From contig CAJFQM010000016.1 in assembly GCA_904419075.1 (NCBI GenBank), positions 1-35,881 on the forward strand: a stretch of DNA of 35,881 nucleotides. Reading direction: 5' to 3'. The notes under the pieces are model-generated. The model saw only the letters and a list, made by a program, of their open reading frames with translations. It searched no databases and was not told where the DNA came from. Source of the stretch: an uncultured Clostridia bacterium. Its GTDB lineage: Bacteria > Bacillota > Clostridia > Christensenellales > Borkfalkiaceae. A program made the position numbers and the translations under genes. Shown here piece by piece: positions 16,844-24,827 of the stretch; position 1 is the stretch's first letter, and every line of letters starts with the position of its first letter.

Positions 16844-17596
16844 TCAAAAATCTGTTCTTGAACGAATTTTTGAAACGGTATTCCGAATTCCGTCCGCCAA
16901 AACGGAAAGTTCGCTTCCCTCGCTGAACATCGTCATTCCCGATTCTTTCGCCTTTTTGATATAACAGGCGGTTCCCGTAATGATACCGCTCGTCTTCCCC
17001 CATTTACGAGCACTTTCCGCCGTTCTGTCTATTGCAGTGAGGATCGGATTTGCAGCCGTATCTCCGAGACAACCGTAAGAATCCGAAAGGTCGTTCGGTC
17101 CCAGCAGAAAGCCTTCCACTCCTTCCACAGACAAAATTTCGTCGATACGTTCCACGCCTTCGGCCGTCTCGATCTGCGCATAAATTTTTGTGTGGAGATT
17201 TGCAGATTTCATATAATCGGGCAGGGGCGGCGGATTATAAAGCGTATGCGCGCGCATCGTCGAAATTCCCCGTTCGCCCAAAGGAGAATATTTCGCATAT
17301 TTCACAACCTTACTTATATCTTCGGCACAGCCCGTCATCGGCAGCAGAAGTCCGTCCGCGCCCATGTCGAGAAATTTGATAATATCCCGCCGTTCCGCGG
17401 ACGGAATACGGACAATCGTTTCGATTCCTCCGCTGAGACGAGCCGAACAGATCATTCCGTAAATTTCGCGATAATCAAATCCCCCGTGCTCGTCGTCTAT
17501 GATATAAAAATCCAGTCCGCATTGCTTGAACAATACGGGAAAATTGGAAAAAGGGATTTCATTGATCATGATCCCCGCCTTTCGTCCGTCATTCAT
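16844..17596 (-). CDS. HpcH/HpaI-family class II pyruvate aldolase
   Basis: This 250-residue TIM-barrel aldolase belongs to the family that reversibly splits 2-keto-3-deoxy acids into pyruvate (or a relative) and an aldehyde using a divalent metal. Family residues are visible: IIDDEHGG (His37), IVRIP (Arg63), GADGLLLP, QIETAEG (Glu143, metal) and LGPNDLS (Asp169, metal). Length is normal for HpaI, 2-keto-3-deoxy-rhamnonate and 2-dehydro-3-deoxyglucarate aldolases. It is the last gene of the operon and overlaps the FGGY kinase by ATGA (17593-17596). In this setting it should catalyse the final cleavage of an imported sugar acid or a keto-deoxy sugar; which one is not readable. Confidence 0.88.
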   Translation of the reverse strand: MNDGRKAGIMINEIPFSNFPVLFKQCGLDFYIIDDEHGGFDYREIYGMICSARLSGGIETIVRIPSAERRDIIKFLDMGADGLLLPMTGCAEDISKVVKYAKYSPLGERGISTMRAHTLYNPPPLPDYMKSANLHTKIYAQIETAEGVERIDEILSVEGVEGFLLGPNDLSDSYGCLGDTAANPILTAIDRTAESARKWGKTSGIITGTACYIKKAKESGMTMFSEGSELSVLADGIRNTVSKIRSRTDF

Positions 17597-18618
17597 TCCT
17601 TGCCCTCCGTCAATTTTTTCAAGCCCGTCAAAGCGTCCGCGCCTTCGTTGAATTCCCTTAAAAATCCCAGCCGATCGACAACCCGACCGATCAGTTTTCC
17701 GTAGAAACGAAGCGCGCCGCCCGTAACAATGAGTTTTTTCCGTTTCGGCAGCCGCTTTACCGCCGCCGCATATTCATCCGCGAGTTCTTGTTCGACCCTT
17801 TCGTCCGCCTCGGCGGAGAGACCACGCAGTCTCTTGCCGCCCGAAAGCCCCGTTACCGTACAGAGAGTCTTTCCTCCGAAGTACGGTCGGGATTCAAAAT
17901 TTCCCGAAACGAATCCGTTTTCTATCGTGCAAAGCTGCGCCGCAGTCCCCAAATTGAGAACTAAACTTTCTTCGGTTCCTCCCGCTCCCGACACGGCACA
18001 TTGTTGATCTCCGCACGGCGTATAAATTGTTTTGCCGTTTCTTATTCCCGCGGGACGCACCTCGTACGATGCCTCGGGAAGACGCAGACGCGTTGTTTCC
18101 CGCGTGCGGGTTCTCACGTTATAGAAACCGCTCGCCGCCGCGTCCGTGATATGCGTAATATTGTTACCCGTCAGATCGAATGCAATATAGGAACCGAGCG
18201 TAAAAAATTCCGCCGCCCGGGAATATAAATCGGGATCGGATCTCGCAATCGCTTCGACTCCCGCGCGCGGCAGGTTCGCTTTCATAGAAGTGCCGCTCTC
18301 CGCGGAAACCCCGAGCCGTATTCCCGCTTTCCCGGCCCTTCGGTCTTGCCAGGATATATAGCGGGTAAGCAGCCGCGACCGTGCATCCGCAAGAAAATAT
18401 CCGTGCATCTGCGTGGAAATATAAACGTCGTCGCAATCCGAACCGTCCACCAATTTTCGGACAATCCGCAAAATCTTTTCCGTTTCCACTTCGTAGAAAA
18501 TTCCGTCATCCAAAGCCGGCTCCGGAAAGGGAATCCGTTCCGCCATACGCATCCCGTTCCGACCGCAAACCGCACTCTTGATGCTCGTACTGCCGATATC
18601 GATGAGCAGATGTTTCAT
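17593..18618 (-). CDS. Short FGGY-family carbohydrate kinase (sedoheptulokinase-like in motifs)
   Basis: This 341-residue kinase belongs to the actin/Hsp70-fold FGGY family. It shows the phosphate-1 loop LIDIGSTSIKSAV (Asp7), ISTQMHGYF, a sugar-contact segment RYISWQDRR, CGDQQCAVSGAG (the GDQ catalytic-Asp region), LNLGTAAQ (phosphate-2) and LIVTGGALRFYG (adenosine loop). QMHG followed by WQD recalls sedoheptulokinases more than xylulokinases or glycerol kinases. At 341 residues it is much shorter than the usual 450-520, with trimmed peripheral regions but all core motifs present, so it is probably active. It overlaps both neighbours by four bases. It likely phosphorylates a free sugar released inside the cell. 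Confidence 0.85.
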   Translation of the reverse strand: MKHLLIDIGSTSIKSAVCGRNGMRMAERIPFPEPALDDGIFYEVETEKILRIVRKLVDGSDCDDVYISTQMHGYFLADARSRLLTRYISWQDRRAGKAGIRLGVSAESGTSMKANLPRAGVEAIARSDPDLYSRAAEFFTLGSYIAFDLTGNNITHITDAAASGFYNVRTRTRETTRLRLPEASYEVRPAGIRNGKTIYTPCGDQQCAVSGAGGTEESLVLNLGTAAQLCTIENGFVSGNFESRPYFGGKTLCTVTGLSGGKRLRGLSAEADERVEQELADEYAAAVKRLPKRKKLIVTGGALRFYGKLIGRVVDRLGFLREFNEGADALTGLKKLTEGKE

Positions 18619-19637
18619 TTTCCGAAAAAGTCCGATATGTCACAGTCGGCGAGATAAATATCGTGGCGGTTGAGTTCAAAGGAAAAAACGATCCGATCTC
18701 CGTCCGCGAATCCGTCGGGATAAGAAAGCCAGCCCGGAAAATCGAGCACTTTCTTTTTATAGCGCCATGTGCGCATATCGTCATCCGATATCCATATTTC
18801 GAGCGGATTTCTGTGTCTGAAACCGAGTTCGGGGTTAGGCGTATTGATCAGCGCCACGGCTCCGCCGTTCAAGTTGAGCAATTTCGGTTTATTGTTCGGA
18901 TTCGGAATATCCGTAGGGCAGGGCTTAGACCAATGCAATCCGTCTTTTGAATCGCTCCGATAAAGTACCCCCGCTCCGTTTATGCGGAGAAGCATTGCAA
19001 AACCGTCGGACAAAACCGCCAGCGTCGGTTCCGGCCATTGCCATATTCTTTTTCCGTTCAGTTCGTTGGGAATGAGAATATCTTCTCCCTTTTCAAAATG
19101 TTTTCCGTCCGAAGAAAACAGTGTTCCGCATCGAACGGCGGGAAGCATACTGTCCAGAATCGTTTTCCCCGCGCGTCTGAGAGAATCGTTTTCTTCTTTT
19201 TCGACGGCATACCTCTGATAAGCGATCCATTTTCCCCGCGGCGTGCGGATGGTTCCCCGAAGAAAGACAAAATCCCTTCCGAAACAAGGCAGCTCCTCCC
19301 TTCGCCAGCGATATCCTCCGTCATCGCTGACGAGCGCATAACAATCGGTATCGAGATAACCGCCGTTATGTTCGGTGACATAGACTCTCACCCGACCGCT
19401 TTCCTCGTCCACATCCATGTCGGTCGCATAGAGCGCTCTGCCGTTATCCTCCCGAATAAGTTCCGGAGAGGACCACTTCTCCCCGTCGCGACTATGAAAA
19501 ACCAACACCCGATTTTCCAAAGCGGGTTCCGTAACGCCGCCGCACTGCGATACCAGAATCAGGCTTTTGTCGGGCAGTTTACGCACGATCGCTTCACAAC
19601 TGAGCGAATCGCGGTGCACCATACTGATTTTATCCAT
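18615..19637 (-). CDS. Cytoplasmic Asp-box (sialidase-like) beta-propeller
   Basis: This 340-residue protein of the BNR/sialidase superfamily has four Asp-box-like turns: HSRDGEKW, SDDGGYRW, SDSKDGLHW and SDDDMRTW. They are spaced as in a six-bladed propeller. N-terminal SCEAIVRKLPDKSLI is a typical first blade, where the sialidase arginine usually sits. No signal peptide or lipobox is present, so unlike its neighbour at 21893 it should act in the cytoplasm, after import. It starts at ATG 19637 after ACGGAG, and its stop overlaps the kinase start as ATGA. Possible activities are an intracellular exo-sialidase or a related glycoside hydrolase or lyase acting on imported oligosaccharides. The family call is firm, the reaction is not. 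Confidence 0.78.
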   Translation of the reverse strand: MDKISMVHRDSLSCEAIVRKLPDKSLILVSQCGGVTEPALENRVLVFHSRDGEKWSSPELIREDNGRALYATDMDVDEESGRVRVYVTEHNGGYLDTDCYALVSDDGGYRWRREELPCFGRDFVFLRGTIRTPRGKWIAYQRYAVEKEENDSLRRAGKTILDSMLPAVRCGTLFSSDGKHFEKGEDILIPNELNGKRIWQWPEPTLAVLSDGFAMLLRINGAGVLYRSDSKDGLHWSKPCPTDIPNPNNKPKLLNLNGGAVALINTPNPELGFRHRNPLEIWISDDDMRTWRYKKKVLDFPGWLSYPDGFADGDRIVFSFELNRHDIYLADCDISDFFGK

Positions 19638-19690
19638 TTTTTAACTCCGTAGTTTTTTGCGCGCCGCCGAAAAGCGGCACGCCGTTGCCG

Positions 19691-21865
19691 TCAATTCCTA
19701 CGCGAATGTTTTTTCGAAACAAATGCGATTGCAGCAACCCCAAAGGTGCCGATGATCGAAAATACCGCCAGAGAAGATCCGCATCCGTCCCCGTCGGAAG
19801 TACTTCCGCCCTGCGAATTTTCCGAAGAAGTCCCGGTCGAATCGGAAGTCGGAGGTACATCGTCTTCGATTTCGAATACGGCGATGAGCGTGATATCCGA
19901 ATCCACTTCTTTTAATTCGGCGATATAGTTCTCCTGCCCTTCGATTCTCCAACCGAGGAAAGTATATCCCTCCTTCTCTACGTCTTTCAGCGTCACCGTA
20001 TCGAAATAGGTAACCGTCGCGGGATTGCTTTCTCCCGAAGCATATTCGCCGCCGTTCAGACGATACGTCACATTATAGCTGATGATATCGAATTCTATTT
20101 TCAGCGTAAAGTTCCCGTCTACCTGATAGTAATATTTTCCGTCGTCGGCCGCCGTCAAGGAAACAGAAGTTTCTTCCGCGCCTTCTTCGGGAGGGTAAAT
20201 AATACTTACCGTCGCCGAATACCCTCTTTGAGGAACGGCCTCAATTGTCAACGTCTTATATATGTTGCTGACATAAGTTTCTCCCGACACGGCTTTTCCG
20301 TCTATGGCCGCACTTCCGCCTTCCGAAGCGACGTCCAGCCCGAGTACGACCTCTTCTCCCAACCCGAGAGCCTCTATCGTTCCGGCCTCTGTCACCGTGA
20401 CCTTATACGAAACGGCGGAAATCCGATTCGTCTCTTCGTCCGCGATTTTTTCCGATTCCGCAAGCGCCTCTCCGTTAAGTTTGAGCCCCGTAAAATCATA
20501 ACCGTCTTTGGGAACGACGACGATCACGGCTTCTTCTTTCGGTTTGAGATAAAGTTTTCCGTCTTCTCCGGAATCGGGCATGTCGCTCCAATCCCCGTCC
20601 GCCGTAATATCCATAAATTTTTGCAGGGTATCGAGACGGCTGTAATAGATCTCCGCCGCAGTCGCGTTTTCTCCGATAATTTCAAGCGCGATCAGCGGGG
20701 AAACGGTCACATCGATCGTACAATTCAAAGGTTGAGTTCCCAACGTGGAAAGCTCGTCGCTTCCGCCCGGATACAGACCATGGTTACCCTTTCGGATATA
20801 ATATTCCCCCTCATAGGTATATCCCGTCATGAGGGCGCTGCGGTCCTTGTTTCTGCCTGCAAATCCGTCTTTATAACTCCAATTATCCGCGCTCTCGTCG
20901 CGTTGAGAAAGCGTATAACCCTCTATGCCTTCGACGCTCGTCGCGACCTTGGTGATGCCGTACCCGTCGGCGAGTTCGCTTTTCAAATAAATCGGATCAT
21001 AGGCAAACAATTTATCGGAATCGATGAATACCGTACCCTGTTCCCCCAAATCCACGGCATATGTACCCTCCGAGGTCTCTTCCGCCACGGAACCGTTCAC
21101 TTTCAGCGTGACATTATCGTAAAACACATCATACAAAGTAATGTTGTCGTTGCTTGCCTCCGCCTCAAAAGGCAGAACATCCGTCGTCACTTCTCCGTCG
21201 GACTGACGGATTACGGCAAAGTCTCCGAAAGCAAAATCCCAGCGATAAGAACTGGATGTATACTCGACATACTCGATTTCCAGCGTCTGATAATCGGCAA
21301 TGTCCGTCAGCCGCTCTCCGAGCTCCTCCGTCGTATCGCCGTCTCTCAGCTGCGCGAGCGGCACATAAATCGTTCCGTCCGTTCCCGATGAAGCGTTCAG
21401 CTGGCCGCCGATTCCGCTGCCGCCGTCGGAAACGCGGACGGTGCTCTTTTGATCCGTCGAAGCGTCGAGAAAAGTAAAACGAAGGTCCTCTTTGGAAATT
21501 CCCCAAACAGTGTCGCTCCCGACAAACTTGATGCGCATATAACTAAGCCCCGTATCCACATTGGGACGATTTGCCTGTCTGTGCATGATTTTGAACCGAA
21601 AGGCAATATCCGTCGCATCTGAAAGCGTATAATCCGTCTCCCCGTCCGAAGGAGAAAAACGTACCGTTCCGCCTGCCGTACTGTTGGAATAGACAATCGT
21701 TCCCCCGTCGATGGAAAGCTGCCGCAATTCCCCGTCGGGAACGGTCGTCTCCGACGGAATTGGCTCCTCCGCATAGGCGTTCATCGCAGCCATGCCGTAG
21801 CCGAAGGCGCCGCAAAGCCCTAAAGTAAGGCAACATAAGAGCACCTTACGCAAAGTTTTCATCAT
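19691..21865 (-). CDS. Secreted surface protein with CBM-like domain, InlB-type repeat and GCGSS C-terminal tail
   Basis: This 724-residue exported protein has a signal peptide (residues 1-32, cleavage likely after AYA). A beta-sandwich segment (about 50-225, containing DFAFGDFAVI) resembles CBM11-like domains. Central repeats of unknown type follow, then an InlB B-type repeat near 595-665 (YNVTYRLNGG to TLIAVF). After an acidic and Ser/Gly-rich spacer, the C-terminus is GCGSS (Cys695), a hydrophobic helix and KKHSRRN. No catalytic motif is recognisable. The start has an AAGGAGGAA ribosome-binding site. It probably binds the target glycan at the cell surface for the sialidase-like enzyme encoded just upstream. 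Confidence 0.82.
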   Translation of the reverse strand: MMKTLRKVLLCCLTLGLCGAFGYGMAAMNAYAEEPIPSETTVPDGELRQLSIDGGTIVYSNSTAGGTVRFSPSDGETDYTLSDATDIAFRFKIMHRQANRPNVDTGLSYMRIKFVGSDTVWGISKEDLRFTFLDASTDQKSTVRVSDGGSGIGGQLNASSGTDGTIYVPLAQLRDGDTTEELGERLTDIADYQTLEIEYVEYTSSSYRWDFAFGDFAVIRQSDGEVTTDVLPFEAEASNDNITLYDVFYDNVTLKVNGSVAEETSEGTYAVDLGEQGTVFIDSDKLFAYDPIYLKSELADGYGITKVATSVEGIEGYTLSQRDESADNWSYKDGFAGRNKDRSALMTGYTYEGEYYIRKGNHGLYPGGSDELSTLGTQPLNCTIDVTVSPLIALEIIGENATAAEIYYSRLDTLQKFMDITADGDWSDMPDSGEDGKLYLKPKEEAVIVVVPKDGYDFTGLKLNGEALAESEKIADEETNRISAVSYKVTVTEAGTIEALGLGEEVVLGLDVASEGGSAAIDGKAVSGETYVSNIYKTLTIEAVPQRGYSATVSIIYPPEEGAEETSVSLTAADDGKYYYQVDGNFTLKIEFDIISYNVTYRLNGGEYASGESNPATVTYFDTVTLKDVEKEGYTFLGWRIEGQENYIAELKEVDSDITLIAVFEIEDDVPPTSDSTGTSSENSQGGSTSDGDGCGSSLAVFSIIGTFGVAAIAFVSKKHSRRN

Positions 21866-21892
21866 TTTTCCGTTCCTCCTTACAAATGTAAT

Positions 21893-23584
21893 CTATTTTT
21901 TCTTTGAAGTCTCTTTTTTCCGCCCGATAATGACGGCTCCGCATACGGCCGCCGCGGCCATACTTCCCGCGAACGCAGACGAGCCGCATCCCCCGCTTTT
22001 CGGCGCCTGCTCCGAAGTTCCCGAAGACTGAGAATCCCCCGAGTCTTCCCCGGGTGCGGGATTTTCCGACCCGTCCGCAACCGTAACATACGCCTTTAAC
22101 AGACTGTATCTGTCCTGCGCTTTGCCCGTCACTTTTTTCGAAAACTCAAACGTATACCGCCCCTCTGCATTTTTCGAGTAATCGGGACAATCCCACTCGC
22201 CCGTCAGTTCCAGCTCGGAACCGTCCTCCCCTATTAAAGTCACAATAGAAGGGAGTTTTTTAAGAATTTCGCTCTTTGGGGTACCGGGTTTGACGGTAAG
22301 GTATCGCTCATACGTTTCTTTCGTTCCGACATAATCGAGAAATCCGCCCAGTTTGCTGACCGCCATGCGCATGCGACAGTACTCGCTCATCGGTTTTCCC
22401 GCCCTGATGTCTTCTTCGGTGACTATACACATCCGGATCTCTTTCATTTCATACCTGCCCGCATCATAGACGATATAAATTTCTCCGTTTTCGCCCTCTT
22501 CCGCCGCCGCTTCGGGATAACTGATTCCGAAATTCCGCCAATCGCCGCGGATGTCGCTGTCGTCGAGCATCAGCATATAGGGATACGTCTCTCCGTCGTC
22601 GTAAGAAAGATAGGCGGCGAGCTGTTCCCTGTCGGCCGTGGTCGCATGCGTAATCATCAGTATCGCGCCGCTTCTTAACCTCTGGATATGAAATTTGGAG
22701 CCGGGGGTAATATACGGAATTCCGTTGTCCGCCTTATAAGGAGTCCATGTAGTGCCGTAATCATAGGAATAGGAAATTTCCATTCCGCCGCCGCAATCCC
22801 GAGGAAGGCGGGAGAGCATCATCAGGCTTCCGTCTTTCCGTTCGATAATCTGCGCTTCGCCGAACGTTTTATTTTCGGGATAAGCCGTAACGGCAGGTTG
22901 GGAAGTGGTCGTCGTCCAAGGATATTTTCCCGTTTCGTCATTGGGACGACAGATATAAGTCTGCTGCGCGTCCGTATCCACTTCTACAGGCGTAATCCAA
23001 TATCCGTTGGAAAGAATGGTGGGACGATGCGCGGGAGGCGCTTTCATCCAGCTCACAGGTTCTCCCGTTTCAAGATTTTCCGACGGATTCTCGCAGTCGG
23101 GATTTTTTAATTCCACCGCGTACGCGCCTTTCAGGCCGCCGCGAATGAGAATCAACCAAAGTTTCCCGAACTGATCGTAAAAAAGACGCGGATCCGCCAA
23201 ACGCACCGAATCGTCCGGAACGTCCCAAATCATGTACTCTTCGCTCCAAGTCGCTCCGCTGTCGTCGCTGTAATACATTACGTCGTAATTATCCGGTCCT
23301 TCCGAACCCTCCACGGAATCGCCCGTCTGCCATGCACACCACATCCGCCCGCCGGGCGTTACGGCAATGGTCGGAAGCCCCTGCCATTTTCTGTCCGTTT
23401 CGGCGTAAGTCTCCGAAGCACCTTCCGAAACGGGCATCTCCGTTACCCCCGGGTCAGAAGACCAATAACTGACGAGCGGTTCCGACGCGTCCGCATCGGC
23501 CCCGACGGCAACGGGACGTGCGAATGCGGGAGAACACGCAAGCACCGAAACGAGCCCCGCCAACAATATATTTTTTTTGTTCAT
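21893..23584 (-). CDS. Secreted sialidase-like (BNR/Asp-box) enzyme with GCGSS C-terminal tail
   Basis: This 563-residue secreted enzyme has a signal peptide (residues 1-22). The catalytic propeller (about 35-400) shows Asp-boxes YYSDDSGATW, SYSYDYGTTW and YLSYDDGETY. A small beta domain (about 415-500) follows, then a Pro/Ser/Gly spacer and the tail GGCGSS (Cys533), hydrophobic helix and KKETSKKK. The fold fits exo-sialidases (GH33) and related sugar-releasing propellers. I cannot verify the three-arginine cluster by eye, so sialic acid specificity is not claimed. The start at 23584 has a GAGGAGG ribosome-binding site 12 bp from the previous stop. It is the likely extracellular releasing enzyme of the operon. 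Confidence 0.82.
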   Translation of the reverse strand: MNKKNILLAGLVSVLACSPAFARPVAVGADADASEPLVSYWSSDPGVTEMPVSEGASETYAETDRKWQGLPTIAVTPGGRMWCAWQTGDSVEGSEGPDNYDVMYYSDDSGATWSEEYMIWDVPDDSVRLADPRLFYDQFGKLWLILIRGGLKGAYAVELKNPDCENPSENLETGEPVSWMKAPPAHRPTILSNGYWITPVEVDTDAQQTYICRPNDETGKYPWTTTTSQPAVTAYPENKTFGEAQIIERKDGSLMMLSRLPRDCGGGMEISYSYDYGTTWTPYKADNGIPYITPGSKFHIQRLRSGAILMITHATTADREQLAAYLSYDDGETYPYMLMLDDSDIRGDWRNFGISYPEAAAEEGENGEIYIVYDAGRYEMKEIRMCIVTEEDIRAGKPMSEYCRMRMAVSKLGGFLDYVGTKETYERYLTVKPGTPKSEILKKLPSIVTLIGEDGSELELTGEWDCPDYSKNAEGRYTFEFSKKVTGKAQDRYSLLKAYVTVADGSENPAPGEDSGDSQSSGTSEQAPKSGGCGSSAFAGSMAAAAVCGAVIIGRKKETSKKK

Positions 23585-23596
23585 ACCGCCTCCTCG

Positions 23597-24802
23597 TCAA
23601 TAAGAAATCGTCAGGGAATGAATCATCGGAGAGAACACATACGCGTCTTCCCGATCGGCGGGCAAGCGTTCGTCGCCGTCGCTCGCCTGCGTCGTGAAGA
23701 GTATTTCCAAAGTCCCGTATTCGAGCAGTCTGCCGTACTCATTGCTGACAATGCCGGGAGAAAAAATTCTCGTATAACCGAAAATTCTCGTATCGTCCTG
23801 CGGATCCGCCGTGGCTTCCGCATCTATCGCGTCGCCGACTTCTTCCCACCATTCACGAGGTTCCTCCTGCGTAATTCCTTGGGAAATCGAATCGAGAATA
23901 TCCATGGAAGAACGCAATACCTCCACTTCGTCCGCGACTTTCGGTTCGGTCGTCGCGGTCGTGCGGCCCTCACGGGCGGCAAACAGATAATCCGAATCGG
24001 GATCCCAGACAAAATCCCCGCCGTACAAAAGAGGGTTGCTCGTTCCCAAATCGTTAATCCCCGTCCGTTCGATAACCTTGCGGCCGCCGCGGACGATATT
24101 GTCGAGATCGGAGCAGTCCAATTCGTAAGCGTAATTCGATTTGAACACTTCCGATTCCTCGTAAAACAGCCACACCTTCCCGCCCTCGTCGAAACTGACG
24201 AGGCTGGGTTCTATCGCCCCCGGATAATATGTGAGGCCGACCGAATCCCATTCCGAACTGTCGAAAGAGACTATCGGCTGCGTTCCCACTTTCGTCCATT
24301 CACCCGTCGGGGTCTCGGCTACGGCAAACCCGATCTGCGCGTTCGTACGATCCTCTCGGTCGGTACCGCTGTAAGCCATCAAATAGGAATATTTCTTTCC
24401 GCCGTAAGAAAAATCCCCCTTGACTACATCCGCTCCGAAAATGCGGCCGCTGTCCCAGCCGCTTTCGGAAACGGAAATACAGGTTTTCGCTTCTCCGTAG
24501 CTCCATTTTCCGCCGCTGTAACTCCCCGTGCGGACGGCTATGCTGTCCGTCGTTTCGTCGTATTTGACCGTATTCCGCGTATAGAAAAGATATCGGGTCG
24601 TTCCTTCCTGAAAAGCGGAAGGATGTTCGTTATAATAACCGAGGCTCTCGTCGAATACGGCACCGATTCCGTCGAAGATCTTTTCCTCGAAAGTTTCCGT
24701 CGTCCCTCCGTCCGAAGAAGAGGACGAATCTGCCGCTTTATTGCATCCCGCAAGTCCCGCACTCAAAATCAATGCCAAAAAAATACAGACCGTCTTTTTC
24801 AT
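23597..24802 (-). CDS. Lipoprotein with GH43/GH32/GH117-like five-bladed propeller
   Basis: This 401-residue lipoprotein has lipobox LAGC (Cys20), then a Ser-rich linker and a beta-propeller domain. The first blade reads YYNEHPSAFQEGTTRYLFYT. Later segments (YLMAYSGTDRE, IEPSLVSFDEGGKVWLFYEES, SNPLLYGGDFVWD) match the layout of five-bladed glycosidase propellers, with acidic residues in equivalent places. ATG 24802 is used because AAGGAGG lies just upstream and a lipoprotein signal follows; an upstream frame to 24961 overlaps the preceding gene and has no such signals. The closest family cannot be fixed by eye. Surface anchoring and operon membership point to hydrolysis or recognition of the same glycan as the sialidase-like proteins. 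Confidence 0.72.
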   Translation of the reverse strand: MKKTVCIFLALILSAGLAGCNKAADSSSSSDGGTTETFEEKIFDGIGAVFDESLGYYNEHPSAFQEGTTRYLFYTRNTVKYDETTDSIAVRTGSYSGGKWSYGEAKTCISVSESGWDSGRIFGADVVKGDFSYGGKKYSYLMAYSGTDREDRTNAQIGFAVAETPTGEWTKVGTQPIVSFDSSEWDSVGLTYYPGAIEPSLVSFDEGGKVWLFYEESEVFKSNYAYELDCSDLDNIVRGGRKVIERTGINDLGTSNPLLYGGDFVWDPDSDYLFAAREGRTTATTEPKVADEVEVLRSSMDILDSISQGITQEEPREWWEEVGDAIDAEATADPQDDTRIFGYTRIFSPGIVSNEYGRLLEYGTLEILFTTQASDGDERLPADREDAYVFSPMIHSLTISY

Positions 24803-24827
24803 GTTTTCCTCCTTGTTTTCCCGGCCT

